From: Rodentibacter caecimuris
GTDB taxonomy: Bacteria; Pseudomonadota; Gammaproteobacteria; Enterobacterales; Pasteurellaceae
Length of the DNA: 45,100 nt
NCBI GenBank assembly: GCA_001998905.1
Contig: MLAA01000036.1
Span: forward strand, 1 to 45,100
Direction: 5' to 3'
Shown in pieces: positions 8,817-23,257 of this stretch (the first letter of the stretch is position 1; each line of letters starts with the position of its first letter). The translations under genes were made by a program, and so were the position numbers. The notes beneath the pieces are model-generated. The model made no database searches and was not told the DNA's origin. It worked only from the letters and a program-made list of their open reading frames with translations.

Positions 8817-9566
8817 TTAAACGGTAATTAAAACACTATGCTTAGTACAGTAATCCTGTAGAGATTGAGAAGGAAGCTGATTGGTAAAAAGAGTACGAAT
8901 TTGACTGAGCTCAGCTAATTTAACTAAACTTTTCTTATTAAATTTAGAATGATCAACCAATAAATAATTATGCTCCGAAACACTCATTAGCTTGCGTTTT
9001 ATTGAAGCATTCACTTCGTTTGACTCCCAAATATTACCTTCATTATCAATACCATTACAGGAGAAAATACAGAAATTTATATGCAGTCTTTGCAATAAAT
9101 ATTCAGATAAAGGGCCGTAAAAAGCCTCATATTTTGCTGAATAAACCCCGCCGGTTACGATAGTTTTAATATTAGGTTTATTAACAAGAGCATTAATATT
9201 ATGCATTGAGTTAGTAATTACTGTACAGGGAATATCAGGCATTAAATTTGAAAAATGCCAGCTACTTGAACTAGCATCTAAGCCAATAACGGCATTTTCA
9301 TATACTAAATCGACCGCACTTTTAGCATTATGTTTTTTTGCTCTGACATTTAAATGCTGTCTAGTATGAAAATATGCTCCAACATCTTTGCTTTTCTTAC
9401 TGATTGCGCCTCCGTGAGTTCGGTATAATTTTCCCTGTTTTTCTAATTTATTTAAATCTCTTCGAATTGTTTCCACAGACATCGCATATTCTTGTGCTAG
9501 CTGACTTACGGAAACACTTCCTAAATCGTTCACTTTTTGCAAAATGAGTTCTTCTCGCTTATACAT
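8817..9566 (-). CDS. fucR: DeoR-family regulator of the fuc operon
   Basis: The 249-residue protein has the DeoR-family layout: an N-terminal helix-turn-helix (SVSVSQLAQEYAMSVETIRRDLNKLE, residues about 17-42) followed by the family signature around LYRTHGGA, and a C-terminal sugar-phosphate sensor domain with GLDASSSSWH, VITNSMHN and a VDHSKF segment. It heads the fuc cluster in the same orientation, as fucR does in Haemophilus influenzae. The likely effector is L-fuculose 1-phosphate, known for E. coli FucR; this is not visible in the sequence. A DNA uptake signal lies inside (9313-9321). Confidence 0.88.
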   Translation of the reverse strand: MYKREELILQKVNDLGSVSVSQLAQEYAMSVETIRRDLNKLEKQGKLYRTHGGAISKKSKDVGAYFHTRQHLNVRAKKHNAKSAVDLVYENAVIGLDASSSSWHFSNLMPDIPCTVITNSMHNINALVNKPNIKTIVTGGVYSAKYEAFYGPLSEYLLQRLHINFCIFSCNGIDNEGNIWESNEVNASIKRKLMSVSEHNYLLVDHSKFNKKSLVKLAELSQIRTLFTNQLPSQSLQDYCTKHSVLITV

Positions 9567-9819
9567 ATAAACAATCCTTAAGAGCAGTCAAATCGGGCAT
9601 TGATTTTAGAACAATATTAAATATAAATAAACTTACTATTCCTTTTTATCTAAGCTAGAATAGGCAAGTTTTGCCGTTTATGTAGATGCTATAAATAATA
9701 TACTTAGTGTAAATACATTGATATTTTTAAGAGGCACATATCTGTATCTCTGCAATATGTGCTATTGTTTTATTTTTACTACATAATACTGAAATTTTGA
9801 TCAAAAATAGGAATTAATA
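9567..9819. promoter_or_regulatory. Divergent intergenic region fucR / glmU
   Basis: This 253-bp AT-rich gap must hold the promoters of fucR (minus) and glmU (plus). An 8-bp inverted repeat (9734-9741 with 9755-9762) is followed on the plus strand by T-rich sequence, which resembles a weak terminator or attenuator before glmU. A 12-bp palindrome TTTTGATCAAAA lies at 9795-9806, just before the glmU ribosome binding site. Neither has a proven role. Confidence 0.35.
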
Positions 9820-11190
9820 ATGACTAATACTCCTCTTAGCATAGTTATTTTAGCCGCAGGTAAAGGCACAAGAATGTATTCAGATTTACCTAAAGTTTTG
9901 CATAAAATTGCTGGAAAACCTATGGTTAAACATGTTATCGATACGGTAAAGCAGCTTAATCCAAAGCATATTCACTTAATTTACGGGCATGGCGGTGAGC
10001 TGATGCAAAATCGCCTTCAGGAAGAGCCTGTCAATTGGATACTCCAAACCGAACAACTCGGAACAGGGCATGCTATGCAGCAAGCAGCTCCTTACTTTGA
10101 AGATAATGAAAATATTTTAATGCTTTATGGCGACGGTCCTTTAATTAAGGCTGAAACACTACAAAAGCTAATTTTGGCAAAACCAGAGAAAGGAATATCT
10201 TTATTAACTGTTGATTTACAGAATCCGACAGGATACGGGCGTATTATTCGTGAAAATGGCAATGTTGTTGGTATTGTCGAGCAAAAAGATGCAAATGCAG
10301 AGCAATTAAAAATTACCGAAATTAATACTGGTGTGATGCTTTTTAATGGAGCCAGTTTAAAAAAATGGCTATCTCGTTTGAATAATAACAATGCTCAAGG
10401 TGAATACTACATAACAGACGTGATTTCTTTAGCCAATCAAGATGAATGTACAGTCGTTGCAGTCCAAGCAGAAGATTTTATGGAAGTGGAAGGTGTTAAT
10501 AATCGCTTACAACTTGCTACATTAGAACGTTATTTTCAATCTAAACAGGCAAATGAATTATTGCTAGCCGGCGTAACATTATTAGATCCTCAGCGTTTTG
10601 ATCTGCGAGGTGAACTAGAACATGGAAAAGATGTTGAAATTGACGTAAATGTAATTATTGAAGGTAAAGTACGATTAGGAAATAAGGTAAAAATTGGGGC
10701 TGGTTGTATTTTGAAAAATTGTAGCATTGGTAATGATGTACAAATAAAACCTTACTCAATTATTGAAGATTCAATTATTGAACAATGTGCTTCAATAGGC
10801 CCCTTCTCTCGTTTACGTCCTGGGACAACTCTGGCAGCCAATACTCATATCGGCAACTTTGTTGAAATAAAAAAATCACAAATTGGACAAGGTTCTAAAA
10901 TTAATCATCTGACTTATGTCGGTGATGCCGAGGTCGGTTCTGATTGTAATATAGGTGCAGGTGTAATCACTTGTAATTATGATGGTGCAAATAAGTTTAA
11001 AACTGTTATCGGCAACAATGTTTTTGTCGGATCCGACAGTCAATTAGTCGCACCAATCAAAATTGCTGACGGAGCAACTATTGGGGCTGGCGCAACAGTA
11101 ACGAAAGATGTAAATAAAGACGAATTAGTTATTTCTAGGGTACCTCAGCGCCACATTCAAGGGTGGCCGCGACCAGCTAAGAAAAAATAA
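9820..11190 (+). CDS. glmU: Bifunctional GlcNAc-1-P uridyltransferase / GlcN-1-P acetyltransferase
   Basis: GlmU makes UDP-N-acetylglucosamine for peptidoglycan and lipopolysaccharide. At 456 residues it equals the E. coli protein. The N-terminal nucleotidyltransferase domain has LAAGKGTRM with Arg18 and Lys25, Asp105 in YGDGP and Asn227 in VEGVNN, all at the E. coli positions. From about residue 250 a left-handed beta helix of hexapeptide repeats carries the acetyltransferase, with His362 in [10 protein letters not shown] and the [11 protein letters not shown] loop. In E. coli glmU follows atpC in the same direction; here it is next to atpC but faces it. Confidence 0.97.
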   Translation: MTNTPLSIVILAAGKGTRMYSDLPKVLHKIAGKPMVKHVIDTVKQLNPKHIHLIYGHGGELMQNRLQEEPVNWILQTEQLGTGHAMQQAAPYFEDNENILMLYGDGPLIKAETLQKLILAKPEKGISLLTVDLQNPTGYGRIIRENGNVVGIVEQKDANAEQLKITEINTGVMLFNGASLKKWLSRLNNNNAQGEYYITDVISLANQDECTVVAVQAEDFMEVEGVNNRLQLATLERYFQSKQANELLLAGVTLLDPQRFDLRGELEHGKDVEIDVNVIIEGKVRLGNKVKIGAGCILKNCSIGNDVQIKPYSIIEDSIIEQCASIGPFSRLRPGTTLAANTHIGNFVEIKKSQIGQGSKINHLTYVGDAEVGSDCNIGAGVITCNYDGANKFKTVIGNNVFVGSDSQLVAPIKIADGATIGAGATVTKDVNKDELVISRVPQRHIQGWPRPAKKK

Positions 11191-11214
11191 TCCTATTAGA
11201 GTACCACTAAATAT

Positions 11215-11252
11215 AATTAAGCTATCATATTGATAGCCTAATTTTTATTTTT
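11215..11252 (+). terminator. Terminator of glmU
   Basis: A hairpin with arms GCTATCA (11221-11227) and TGATAGC (11231-11237) is extended by AATTA/TAATT across one mismatch, and a T-rich run (11242-11252) follows. It begins 24 nt after the glmU stop codon. Confidence 0.8.
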
Positions 11253-11390
11253 GATCGTCAATGGTTTGAGTGAATACTGTATTTTATCTGATGATATTCT
11301 CTCTAGTATAAAACTACTAATACCCTACACGAATATTTAATTCATATAAAAAAGTAAAAAACCATCTTCATAAAGTTTTTTTAGTTAGTA

Positions 11391-11425
11391 ATAAAAAAGC
11401 TGATTTTGCTCTTACAAATTCAGCT
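11391..11425 (-). terminator. Terminator of the atp operon
   Basis: On the minus strand AGCTGA (11425-11420) pairs with TCAGCT (11403-11398), extended by three A:T pairs past one mismatch. A TTTTTTAT tract (11397-11391 read on minus) follows directly. It lies about 40 nt after atpC, with a DNA uptake signal (11452-11460) between gene and terminator. Confidence 0.75.
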
Positions 11426-11464
11426 TTCAAATTAAAATAAGATAAACCATAAAGTGCGGTCAAA

Positions 11465-11893
11465 TTAGCGCTTATTTTTAACTAATTTTTCAGTCAATTC
11501 ATAAGCCCTAAGTTTAGCTAATTCTTTAGAAAGCTTAGCAACAAGAAGCTCATGATCAACATCAGAATTATGTGCTACAATATTTTCTTCCGCTTTACGT
11601 TTAGCTTCTAAAATTCGCTCAGAATCTAATTCAGATCCGCGAATCGCTACATCAGCCAGAACAGTTACTACACTCGGCTGAACTTCCAAAAATCCTCCGG
11701 AGACATAAATAACGTCTTCTTTATCTGTTTCTAAGGTTAATTTAACAATCCCCGGTTTTATCGCTGTCAGTAGGGGTATATGGTTTGGTAAAATACCTAA
11801 TTCCCCTTCCGTACCTGTTACCTGAATTTGTTTCACTTTACCTTCGAAAATTTTATGCTCCGCACTGACTATTATTAAATCAAATGTTGCCAT
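11465..11893 (-). CDS. atpC: F1F0 ATP synthase epsilon subunit
   Basis: The epsilon subunit couples the rotating c-ring to gamma and inhibits ATP hydrolysis. The 142-residue product has the N-terminal beta sandwich ([32 protein letters not shown]) and a C-terminal helical pair ([10 protein letters not shown]). The start used here is the ATG at 11893, giving MATFDLI. A five-codon extension starting at a TTG is possible but would overlap the GAAGGAG ribosome binding site that serves this ATG. It is the last gene of atpIBEFHAGDC, 28 nt after atpD. Confidence 0.95.
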   Translation of the reverse strand: MATFDLIIVSAEHKIFEGKVKQIQVTGTEGELGILPNHIPLLTAIKPGIVKLTLETDKEDVIYVSGGFLEVQPSVVTVLADVAIRGSELDSERILEAKRKAEENIVAHNSDVDHELLVAKLSKELAKLRAYELTEKLVKNKR

Positions 11894-11921
11894 TTTGTTC
11901 TCCTTCAATTACTTGAAGCGA

Positions 11922-14185
<2,264 letters not shown>

Positions 14186-14206
14186 CTTATTTCTCCGTTA
14201 ACCTTA

Positions 14207-15748
14207 TTACCACGCACTATTGGCTTTAAAATTATCTAAAATGGATTTTAATGTGTCTTTAATTTCATCATTATAATTACCCGTTTTAGTTAAATCAGCC
14301 ATAAACTCATTATGGTTACGGTGAGCATAATCTAAAAGTGCGGTTTCAAAATTTGCAATTTTTTGCAATTCCACATTTTCAAGATAACCGAACTCAACAG
14401 CAAAAAGCAAAATAGCCTGTTCTGCAACGCTTAACGGTGCATATTGTTTTTGTTTTAGTAATTCGGTAACTTTCTCTCCATGGGTAAGCTGTTTACGAGT
14501 TGCATCATCAAGATCTGAAGCAAATTGAGCAAAAGCTGCTAACTCACGATATTGTGCAAGCGCAGTACGAATACCACCAGCCAGTTTTTTAACTATCTTA
14601 GTTTGTGCTGCCCCCCCCACTCGAGAAACAGAAATACCTGGGTTTACTGCTGGTCGAATACCTGAATTAAATAGGTTAGATTCCAAGAAAATCTGACCGT
14701 CAGTGATTGAAATTACATTAGTAGGAACAAATGCTGAAACATCCCCAGCCTGTGTTTCAATAATAGGAAGAGCTGTCAAAGAGCCTGTTTTTCCTACAAC
14801 TTTACCTTTAGTAAATTTATCTACATATTCTTCATTAACTCGTGCTGCACGTTCAAGTAAACGTGAATGTAAATAGAATACATCTCCTGGATAAGCCTCA
14901 CGGCCTGGCGGACGACGCAATAATAATGAAATTTGACGATAAGCTACTGCTTGTTTTGATAAATCATCATATATGATTAAAGCATCTTCACCACGATCAC
15001 GGAAATATTCCCCCATTGCACAGCCAGCATAAGGAGCAAGATATTGCAACGCAGCAGACTCTGAAGCCGATGCAGCAACAACAATTGTATTTGCTAGTGC
15101 ACCATGTTCTTCTAATTTACGCACAACGTTTGCAATAGTTGAGGCTTTTTGCCCAATTGCGACATAAATACACTTAATACCCGAATCACGTTGGTTAATA
15201 ATTGCATCAATAGCCAATGCGGTTTTACCTGTTTGACGATCTCCGATAATTAATTCGCGCTGACCTCTACCGATAGGCACCATTGAATCAACAGCCTTAT
15301 AGCCCGTTTGCACCGGCTGATCAACGGATTTGCGATCAATTACTCCGGGCGCAATAACTTCAACGGGAGAGAAACCATCATTCTCAATATCTCCTTTACC
15401 GTCAATTGGTTGACCAAGAGTATTTACGACACGCCCTAATAGACCACGTCCAACCGGAACTTCAAGAATCCGTCCCGTACATTGAACTTCCATTCCTTCC
15501 GCTAAATCAGCATAAGGTCCCATAACTACCGCACCAACCGAGTCTCTTTCTAGGTTAAGTGCCATCGCATAACGATTACCTGGTAGAGCAATCATTTCAC
15601 CTTGCATCACATCACTTAATCCGTGGATACGAAGAATTCCATCACTGACAGAGACGATAGTCCCTGTATTACGAGCTTCACTTACCACATCAAATTGAGC
15701 AATACGCTTTTTAATCAATTCACTAATTTCAGTAGAATTTAGTTGCAT
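14207..15748 (-). CDS. atpA: F1F0 ATP synthase alpha subunit
   Basis: The nucleotide-binding but non-catalytic subunit alternating with beta in F1. It has 513 residues, the same as E. coli. The Walker A loop GDRQTGKT is at residues 169-176, as in E. coli, and the [17 protein letters not shown] Walker B segment and the [25 protein letters not shown] signature region are intact. A DNA uptake signal (14336-14344) is inside the coding sequence near the C-terminus. It lies 12 nt after atpH. Confidence 0.98.
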   Translation of the reverse strand: MQLNSTEISELIKKRIAQFDVVSEARNTGTIVSVSDGILRIHGLSDVMQGEMIALPGNRYAMALNLERDSVGAVVMGPYADLAEGMEVQCTGRILEVPVGRGLLGRVVNTLGQPIDGKGDIENDGFSPVEVIAPGVIDRKSVDQPVQTGYKAVDSMVPIGRGQRELIIGDRQTGKTALAIDAIINQRDSGIKCIYVAIGQKASTIANVVRKLEEHGALANTIVVAASASESAALQYLAPYAGCAMGEYFRDRGEDALIIYDDLSKQAVAYRQISLLLRRPPGREAYPGDVFYLHSRLLERAARVNEEYVDKFTKGKVVGKTGSLTALPIIETQAGDVSAFVPTNVISITDGQIFLESNLFNSGIRPAVNPGISVSRVGGAAQTKIVKKLAGGIRTALAQYRELAAFAQFASDLDDATRKQLTHGEKVTELLKQKQYAPLSVAEQAILLFAVEFGYLENVELQKIANFETALLDYAHRNHNEFMADLTKTGNYNDEIKDTLKSILDNFKANSAW

Positions 15749-15760
15749 CTTCTATTCCTC

Positions 15761-16294
15761 TTACAATTGCAACTCATTTGCTAAACGAGCCAGTTGCCCA
15801 CGACTACTCCCGTCAATAACAAAATCTTTAGTACGAATGACCATTCCAGCAATTAATGAGCTGTCTACATCGCAATTTAATTTTATTTTACGAGCCAATC
15901 TTTTTTCCATTACTGTTGCAATTTTTTCAATTTGTGTTGCATTTAATGGTTGTGCAGAAGTTACTTCAACTTCAGCAATAGCTTGGTGTTCTTCGACATA
16001 ATGCTTAAATTCATTAAATACTGCGGAAATAACACTTAAACGCTTATTTTCAGCCATTAACCGAATAAGATTTTGCCCATATTGATCTAATTGCTCACCA
16101 CAAATTGAAATAACCGTATCAGCTAATTTTTGTGCCGAAATAGAACTGTTCAATAATGTTTTTACCGTTTCATTCTCAATAATAATAGATACAAAACTTA
16201 ACATTTCAGTCCATTTTTCAACTGCACTTTTCTCAATAGCAAAGTCAAATGCAGCTTTGGCATAAGGGCGAGCTACCGTAGTTAATTCTGACAT
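15761..16294 (-). CDS. atpH: F1F0 ATP synthase delta subunit
   Basis: The delta subunit sits on top of F1 and fixes it to the b-subunit stalk. The 177-residue product (E. coli 177) starts with the typical [14 protein letters not shown] and ends with the conserved [21 protein letters not shown] segment that contacts subunit b. Spacing is 12 nt to both atpF and atpA, typical of tightly coupled operon genes. Confidence 0.96.
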   Translation of the reverse strand: MSELTTVARPYAKAAFDFAIEKSAVEKWTEMLSFVSIIIENETVKTLLNSSISAQKLADTVISICGEQLDQYGQNLIRLMAENKRLSVISAVFNEFKHYVEEHQAIAEVEVTSAQPLNATQIEKIATVMEKRLARKIKLNCDVDSSLIAGMVIRTKDFVIDGSSRGQLARLANELQL

Positions 16295-16306
16295 AAGCTA
16301 AAGCCT

Positions 16307-16777
16307 CTATAACTCTGCAACTAATTTATCAATAATGTCATTGTTTGCCGCTTCATCAATTGAACGACCTACAATTTTTTCTGCACCTGCAATAGCCAAT
16401 GAAGATACTTTAAGCCGTAATTCTTCTTGAACACGTTTACGTTCAGCTTCTACTTCAGCATAACCTTGTTCAATTATTTTTGCCTTTAGTTCTTCAGCTT
16501 CTGCTTTTACTTCATCCAATACTTCATTACGACGTTTATTAGCAGCATCTAAAATCTCTTGTGCCTGAACTTTTGCTTTAGATATTTCCTGTTCAGCAAG
16601 AACTTTAGTATTCGCTTGTTCTTTTTTAGCCGCTTCAGCAGAAGCAAGCGCATTCGCAATTTGGCTTTGACGTGTTTCAATTGCGTTAATAATTGGTGGC
16701 CAAACAAATTTCATACAAAACCACACAAAAAGTGCAAATGCAATAAGTTGACCAATTAATGTTGCATTTAAATTCAC
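16307..16777 (-). CDS. atpF: F1F0 ATP synthase b subunit
   Basis: The b subunit dimer forms the peripheral stalk. The 156-residue protein (same as E. coli) has one N-terminal membrane helix (residues about 5-27, [20 protein letters not shown]) and then a long charged, alanine-rich coiled coil (residues 35-140) with a short delta-binding tail. It lies 48 nt after atpE and 12 nt before atpH. Confidence 0.96.
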   Translation of the reverse strand: MNLNATLIGQLIAFALFVWFCMKFVWPPIINAIETRQSQIANALASAEAAKKEQANTKVLAEQEISKAKVQAQEILDAANKRRNEVLDEVKAEAEELKAKIIEQGYAEVEAERKRVQEELRLKVSSLAIAGAEKIVGRSIDEAANNDIIDKLVAEL

Positions 16778-16825
16778 AACGTCCTCCTTAAAATGCTTGT
16801 TTTACGTTGATAAGCAAATAAGGGA

Positions 16826-17122
<297 letters not shown>

Positions 17123-17137
17123 TTAATAAAAAAACGA

Positions 17138-18318
<1,181 letters not shown>

Positions 18319-18350
18319 TTATTTTCATAAGTAACACTTAAATCCGCTTA

Positions 18351-18378
18351 ATTATACGCTTGATTTAGGCATATTCAA
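18351..18378 (-). promoter_or_regulatory. Sigma-70 promoter of the atp operon
   Basis: On the minus strand a -35 element TTGAAT (18378-18373) and a perfect -10 element TATAAT (18356-18351) are separated by 16 nt. The -10 is 32 nt upstream of the atpI start codon. Just upstream (18393-18400 with 18411-18418) an AT-rich inverted repeat follows rsmG and may weakly end that transcript. Confidence 0.8.
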
Positions 18379-18440
18379 CTTAAAAAATAAGAAAAAATGT
18401 TAAGTAAATCACATTTTTAACGAAAACTTACGTTTATCTT

Positions 18441-19079
18441 TTATATTTTGTGAACTAAAATTAAATGACGTTCCCCCACTAAGTCAGGAACAGATAATTT
18501 AATGACTTTTTCAATGGCTAAATTTTCTGCTAATTCCTCAACTTCAGCAGTATGGTAAACCCCTTTAAGAGCATAAAACTTTCCTTTTTCTGAAGGTAAA
18601 TGTAAACACCAATCTGTCATATCTTTTAATGATGCAAAAGCCCGACTAAGGATACCGTCAAATAGCTTATCAGGTTGATATTTTTCTACTCGGTTCAAAA
18701 CTGGTTCAACATTAGTTAGCCCTAATTCACGCAATACATTACGAATAAAGCTCATACGTTTACCTAAACTGTCCAATAGAACAAAGTATTTATCAGGATT
18801 AATAATTGCTAATGGTAATCCCGGTAGTCCCGGACCTGTGCCTACATCAATAAATCGTTTTCCTTGTAAATAGGGACTTACAACTAAGCTATCCAGAATA
18901 TGTTTCACTAACATTTCCATAGGATCACGCACTGAAGTTAGGTTGTAAGCCTTATTCCACTTATTCAGTAACAAAACGAATTTAACTAACTGCTGCTTTT
19001 GGTTGTTAGTTATTGAAAGTGCGGTTTGTTTTAACAGAAAATTTAATTTTTCGCTTAATTGCTGTTCTATATGATCCAT
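18441..19079 (-). CDS. rsmG: 16S rRNA m7G527 methyltransferase
   Basis: RsmG (GidB) methylates N7 of G527 in 16S rRNA using S-adenosylmethionine. The 212-residue protein has the cofactor motif [17 protein letters not shown] (residues about 77-93), NLTSVRD before it and [11 protein letters not shown] after it, all typical of the family. Its ATG overlaps the mnmG stop codon by one base (TAATG), so the two are translationally coupled, in the same mnmG-rsmG-atp order found in E. coli. A DNA uptake signal is inside (19017-19025). Confidence 0.96.
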   Translation of the reverse strand: MDHIEQQLSEKLNFLLKQTALSITNNQKQQLVKFVLLLNKWNKAYNLTSVRDPMEMLVKHILDSLVVSPYLQGKRFIDVGTGPGLPGLPLAIINPDKYFVLLDSLGKRMSFIRNVLRELGLTNVEPVLNRVEKYQPDKLFDGILSRAFASLKDMTDWCLHLPSEKGKFYALKGVYHTAEVEELAENLAIEKVIKLSVPDLVGERHLILVHKI

Positions 19080-20968
19080 TATTCACTCCGCTTTAACATT
19101 CCCTGTTTTTTCAAATTAACTAGTAGGATAGAAATAGCCGCCGGAGTTACGCCTGAAATGCGACTTGCTTGCCCAATAGATACGGGACGATGTTGTTCTA
19201 ACTTCGCACGGACTTCGTTTGATAAGCCCGATACTTTAGCATAATCAAACTGTGGTGGAATTGCTGTATTTTCATGGCGTTTTTGTTTTTCGATTTCTTC
19301 TTCCTGATGTTCAATATAACCTTGATATTTTATAGCGATTTCTACTTGTTCCACTGCTTCCTTATCCACCATTGCCGGTTGGTAAGGCGTTAAAGTAGTC
19401 AAAATCTCGTAATTTATTTCAGGACGGCGTAATAAATCCTCTCCATTCGCCTCACGCACAAGCGGGCTGCTCAGCACCTTATTGGCTTCTTCCAAATATT
19501 CTGAACGAGGATGTAACCAAATACTGCGTAAACGTTGGCGTTCAAGCTCTATATTTTCCATTTTTTGATTAAAGCGTACCCAACGTTTTTCATCAATCAA
19601 ACCAAGTTCGTGGGCAATTGGCGTTAAGCGAATATCGGCATTATCTTCACGCAATAACAAACGATATTCGGCACGAGAAGTAAATACCCTATAAGGCTCT
19701 TTTGTCCCTAATGTGCAGAGATCATCAACTAAAACGCCGATATAAGCTTGATCGCGACGAGGATACCAAGATTCTTTTTCCTGCACATAAAGGCCAGCAT
19801 TAATTCCTGCTAGTAATCCTTGTGCAGCGGCTTCTTCATAACCTGTCGTACCATTAATCTGACCGGCAAAAAATAATCCTGAAATAGCTTTAGTCTCTAG
19901 TGTAGGTTTAAGATCTCTCGGATCGAAATAATCATATTCAATGGCATAACCCGGTTTGATAATTCGAGCATTTTCCAAGCCTTTCATTGAATTAACAATT
20001 TTCATTTGTACATCAAAAGGTAAACTGGTTGAAATTCCGTTTGGATAGATCTCATTACTAGTTAGCCCTTCTGGTTCTAAATAAATTTGGTGAGAATTGC
20101 GATCCGCAAAGCGCATCACTTTATCTTCAATAGACGGGCAATAACGAGGCCCGATACCTTCAATCACACCGGTGTACATCGGGCTACGATCTAAATTATT
20201 ACGAATAACATCGTGCGTTTGATCATTTGTATGAGTAATGTAGCAAGGGATTTGTTGTGGATGATCTTGAACTGATCCCATAAAAGAAAATACAGGAAGT
20301 CTTAAATCGCCATGTTGCTTTGTTAGAATATCAAAATTGATTGTGCGAGCATCAATTCTTGGCGGTGTTCCTGTTTTTAAACGATCTACTCGTAAATTAA
20401 GATCTCTTAAGCGATCGGCAAGTATTGACGAAGACGGATCTCCAGCACGTCCACCACTGTAGTTCTGCAAACCTATATGGATCTTACCTGCCAAAAATGT
20501 TCCAGCTGTTAAAATGACGGATTTGGCTTTAAATTTTAAACCCATTTTTGTTACAGCACCATAAACGCGATCTTGATCTAATAAAATATCCGTTACTTCT
20601 TGCTGAAAGATATCTAAATTAGGTTGATTTTCAAGGGCAATACGAATAGCTTGACGGTATAGAACGCGATCTGCTTGAGCGCGAGTAGCTCTTACAGCAG
20701 GGCCTTTACTGCTGTTTAAAGTACGAAATTGAATACCAGCCTTATCTGCTGCTTGAGCCATTAGTCCACCCATAGCATCAATTTCTTTAACTAAATGTCC
20801 TTTTCCTATTCCTCCAATTGCAGGATTACAGGACATTTGCCCTAATGTATCTACATTATGGGTTAAGAGTAAAGTTTTTAATCCCATACGAGCGGGAGCA
20901 AGTGCCGCTTCAGTTCCAGCGTGTCCGCCACCAATAACGATAATGTCGTAATGTTCTGTGTAAAACAT
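19079..20968 (-). CDS. mnmG: tRNA uridine-34 carboxymethylaminomethyl modification enzyme, FAD subunit
   Basis: MnmG (GidA) works with MnmE to add the cmnm5 group to U34 of several tRNAs. The 629-residue protein (E. coli 629) has the FAD loop [11 protein letters not shown] (residues 12-22), [19 protein letters not shown], the LKTGTPPRI segment, the second FAD contact [19 protein letters not shown], and the C-terminal helical MnmE/tRNA-binding domain ending in [12 protein letters not shown]. Proline replaces the usual alanine in [10 protein letters not shown], a minor change. It is the gene bordering oriC, as in E. coli and H. influenzae. Confidence 0.98.
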   Translation of the reverse strand: MFYTEHYDIIVIGGGHAGTEAALAPARMGLKTLLLTHNVDTLGQMSCNPAIGGIGKGHLVKEIDAMGGLMAQAADKAGIQFRTLNSSKGPAVRATRAQADRVLYRQAIRIALENQPNLDIFQQEVTDILLDQDRVYGAVTKMGLKFKAKSVILTAGTFLAGKIHIGLQNYSGGRAGDPSSSILADRLRDLNLRVDRLKTGTPPRIDARTINFDILTKQHGDLRLPVFSFMGSVQDHPQQIPCYITHTNDQTHDVIRNNLDRSPMYTGVIEGIGPRYCPSIEDKVMRFADRNSHQIYLEPEGLTSNEIYPNGISTSLPFDVQMKIVNSMKGLENARIIKPGYAIEYDYFDPRDLKPTLETKAISGLFFAGQINGTTGYEEAAAQGLLAGINAGLYVQEKESWYPRRDQAYIGVLVDDLCTLGTKEPYRVFTSRAEYRLLLREDNADIRLTPIAHELGLIDEKRWVRFNQKMENIELERQRLRSIWLHPRSEYLEEANKVLSSPLVREANGEDLLRRPEINYEILTTLTPYQPAMVDKEAVEQVEIAIKYQGYIEHQEEEIEKQKRHENTAIPPQFDYAKVSGLSNEVRAKLEQHRPVSIGQASRISGVTPAAISILLVNLKKQGMLKRSE

Positions 20969-21047
20969 ATAATTTCTCTTAACGATCCTTGATCTAAAAT
21001 ATGGTGTATTTTACTTAAATTTCATTTAGCTTGAAAGCAACAAATAG

Positions 21048-21326
21048 GATCCTACGCGAGGAGTACAGATCCTCCTAATGATAATATGATCTTTTATATA
21101 TAAAGATCTTATTATTGTTATTACTACGATCCTAAAGACTGTGTATAAGTGGATCTTTTTGTTTTTTATTAATAAGTTAACAATATTTTTATAATGGGTT
21201 AAATCCATATTTTTATGTTTTTTTATTGTGAATAACAATGTAAGTTATCCACAGATTTTGTTTTTTTATTTTTTTATTCATAGGAAAAAAACAAGTTTTT
21301 GACAAAAATTAGCTGAGTTATCCACA
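21048..21326. other. Probable chromosomal replication origin oriC
   Basis: The 405-bp gap between mnmG and recQ has the parts of an E. coli-type origin. DnaA boxes matching TTATNCACA lie at 21245-21253 and 21318-21326 (plus, both TTATCCACA) and at 21140-21148 and 21227-21235 (minus, TTATACACA and TTATTCACA). Six GATC sites fall between 21048 and 21155. Three AT-rich 13-mer-like stretches starting with GATCTT lie at 21088-21100, 21105-21117 and 21152-21164, suitable for duplex opening. The side next to mnmG (GidA) is the same as in E. coli; the other flank is recQ rather than mioC. A 70-codon reading frame here (21026-21238, minus) is a chance product of AT-rich DNA. Confidence 0.9.
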
Positions 21327-21373
21327 GGTGGTTTTCACATTAATCATTTTGGCTTAATTTTGTGAAAGTATAG

Positions 21374-23251
21374 TCAAATGTTGAAAAAGTCTTCGTTTTT
21401 TGAAGATTTTGACAAAATAGCTTTATGTTCTTTAATTAAGTTAATAAAAGGTTGAGCGAAGCGCTCCAGCTTGATTGAACCGACCCCATTTATTTGGAGC
21501 ATTTCAATATTGCTAGTCGGCATATATTGTGCCATTTCTTGTAATGTTGCATCATTAAATACAATATATGGTGGAATATTCTCTTTATCAGCAATTCGCT
21601 TGCGTAAAAAGCGTAGGCGGGCAAATAGATCTTTATCATAATTTAGTGATCCGCTATGTTGATAGCTATGAATCATTTTACTTATTGGAGATGTTCGAGG
21701 CAGTGCTAATTCCAGAGGCATTTCCCCTTTTAAAATAGGTTTGGCATTGGTTGTGAGTTGCAACGTTGCACTGAATTCTCCGATACTTTGTTTTATAAAG
21801 CCCAAGTGAATAAGTTGGCGAATTACCGATTGCCAATGTTCTTTACTTTTATCTTTTCCTATTCCGTAAACATTAAGTTTATCATGTTGTCGCTCAATGA
21901 TTTTTTGATTGTTTAGTCCTCGTAAAACAGCAATAACATATTGTGTACCGAATATTTGCCCTGTTCTATAAATAGCAGACATCACTTTTTGGGCATCAAG
22001 TAAGCCATCGTATTTTTTGGGGGGATTGAGACAAATGTCACAATTTTGGCAAGAGGTTTGACGATGTTCGCCGAAATAATTAAGTAATACTAAACGTCGG
22101 CAAGTTTGACTTTCGACAAATTCACCTATAGCTTCTAATTTGTGTTGTTCTATTTGTTTTTGAGGTGTATCAGGTTTTTCTTGTAAAATCTTTTGTAGCC
22201 ACGCATAGTCTGCCGGTTCATAAAAAAGGATAGCCTCTGCTGGTAAATCATCACGCCCAGCTCTTCCTGTTTCCTGATAATAGGATTCTATGCTACGAGG
22301 TAGATCAAAATGGGCAACAAACCTAACATTAGATTTATTAATGCCCATTCCAAAAGCTATAGTAGCAACCACAACTTGAATATTATCACATTGAAAATCT
22401 TGCTGGATTTTTTCTCTCATTATTGTTTCCATACCTGCATGATAAGCTGCGGCAGAAATACCTTTACTGCGTAAACTATTCGCAATACGCTCAACCTTAT
22501 TACGACTATTACAATAGACAATACCACTTTTTCCTTTTTGAGATTGAACGAAACGAATTAATTGTTCAGTCGGTTTAAATTTTTCTTCTAATGTATAGCG
22601 AATATTAGGTCTATCAAAGCTTCCTATATATTGATAAGGATTGAGTAATTTTAAATGGGATAAAATATCTTGTCTGGTAGAATAATCCGCTGTAGCGGTA
22701 AGAGCCATTAATGGTGCATTAGGAAAGGCTGTTTTCATTCCACCCAGTTGAGTATACTCTGGGCGAAAATCATGTCCCCATTGTGAAATACAATGAGCTT
22801 CGTCAATAGCAATAAAGCTGATTTGACAGTAAGAAATCAAATCAAAAAATCGTTGAGTCATTACTTTTTCTGGCGAAATATAAAGTAATTTTAATTGACC
22901 AGAAATTAATTTATTTTGGACAGCTTGTTGTTGATCGATTGTCTGGCTAGAATTAAGAAAATCAGCTTGAATACCATTAGCTTGAAGTTGATCCACTTGA
23001 TCTTTCATTAATGAAATTAAGGGTGAAATAACTAATGTTAAACCAGGAAGGCATAAAGCTGGAATTTGATAACAGAGAGACTTTCCATTTCCTGTCGCCA
23101 TTACAACTAAACTATCTTGTCCTTGTAATGCTGCATTAATGACTTCTTGTTGTCCTTTACGGAAATGCTGATAGCCGAAAACGGAATTTAACACCTCAAG
23201 TGCGGTTGGTTTCTGAGATGTTTTTTGTGGTTGGTTATGACTTTTCTCCAT
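21374..23251 (-). CDS. recQ: ATP-dependent DNA helicase RecQ
   Basis: A 3'-to-5' DNA helicase of the RecF repair pathway. The 625-residue protein (E. coli 609) has the helicase motifs in order: Walker A region [14 protein letters not shown] (Asn in place of the common Gly), motif [27 protein letters not shown]-type motif [13 protein letters not shown] and the motif [12 protein letters not shown] four-cysteine zinc site (CRR...CQNCDIC) and a winged helix follow, and an HRDC domain ends the protein. It is downstream of cyaY and next to oriC. A DNA uptake signal lies near its 5' end (23198-23206). Confidence 0.96.
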   Translation of the reverse strand: MEKSHNQPQKTSQKPTALEVLNSVFGYQHFRKGQQEVINAALQGQDSLVVMATGNGKSLCYQIPALCLPGLTLVISPLISLMKDQVDQLQANGIQADFLNSSQTIDQQQAVQNKLISGQLKLLYISPEKVMTQRFFDLISYCQISFIAIDEAHCISQWGHDFRPEYTQLGGMKTAFPNAPLMALTATADYSTRQDILSHLKLLNPYQYIGSFDRPNIRYTLEEKFKPTEQLIRFVQSQKGKSGIVYCNSRNKVERIANSLRSKGISAAAYHAGMETIMREKIQQDFQCDNIQVVVATIAFGMGINKSNVRFVAHFDLPRSIESYYQETGRAGRDDLPAEAILFYEPADYAWLQKILQEKPDTPQKQIEQHKLEAIGEFVESQTCRRLVLLNYFGEHRQTSCQNCDICLNPPKKYDGLLDAQKVMSAIYRTGQIFGTQYVIAVLRGLNNQKIIERQHDKLNVYGIGKDKSKEHWQSVIRQLIHLGFIKQSIGEFSATLQLTTNAKPILKGEMPLELALPRTSPISKMIHSYQHSGSLNYDKDLFARLRFLRKRIADKENIPPYIVFNDATLQEMAQYMPTSNIEMLQINGVGSIKLERFAQPFINLIKEHKAILSKSSKNEDFFNI

Positions 23252-23257
23252 TATTTT

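Noticed and set aside
11894-11908. A five-codon extension of atpC from a TTG
   Set aside because: It contains the GAAGGAG ribosome binding site of the ATG at 11893, and family members start at that ATG.
21026-21238. A 70-codon minus-strand frame in the mnmG-recQ gap
   Set aside because: It runs across the DnaA boxes and GATC cluster, has no ribosome binding site, and reads as low-complexity AT-rich translation.
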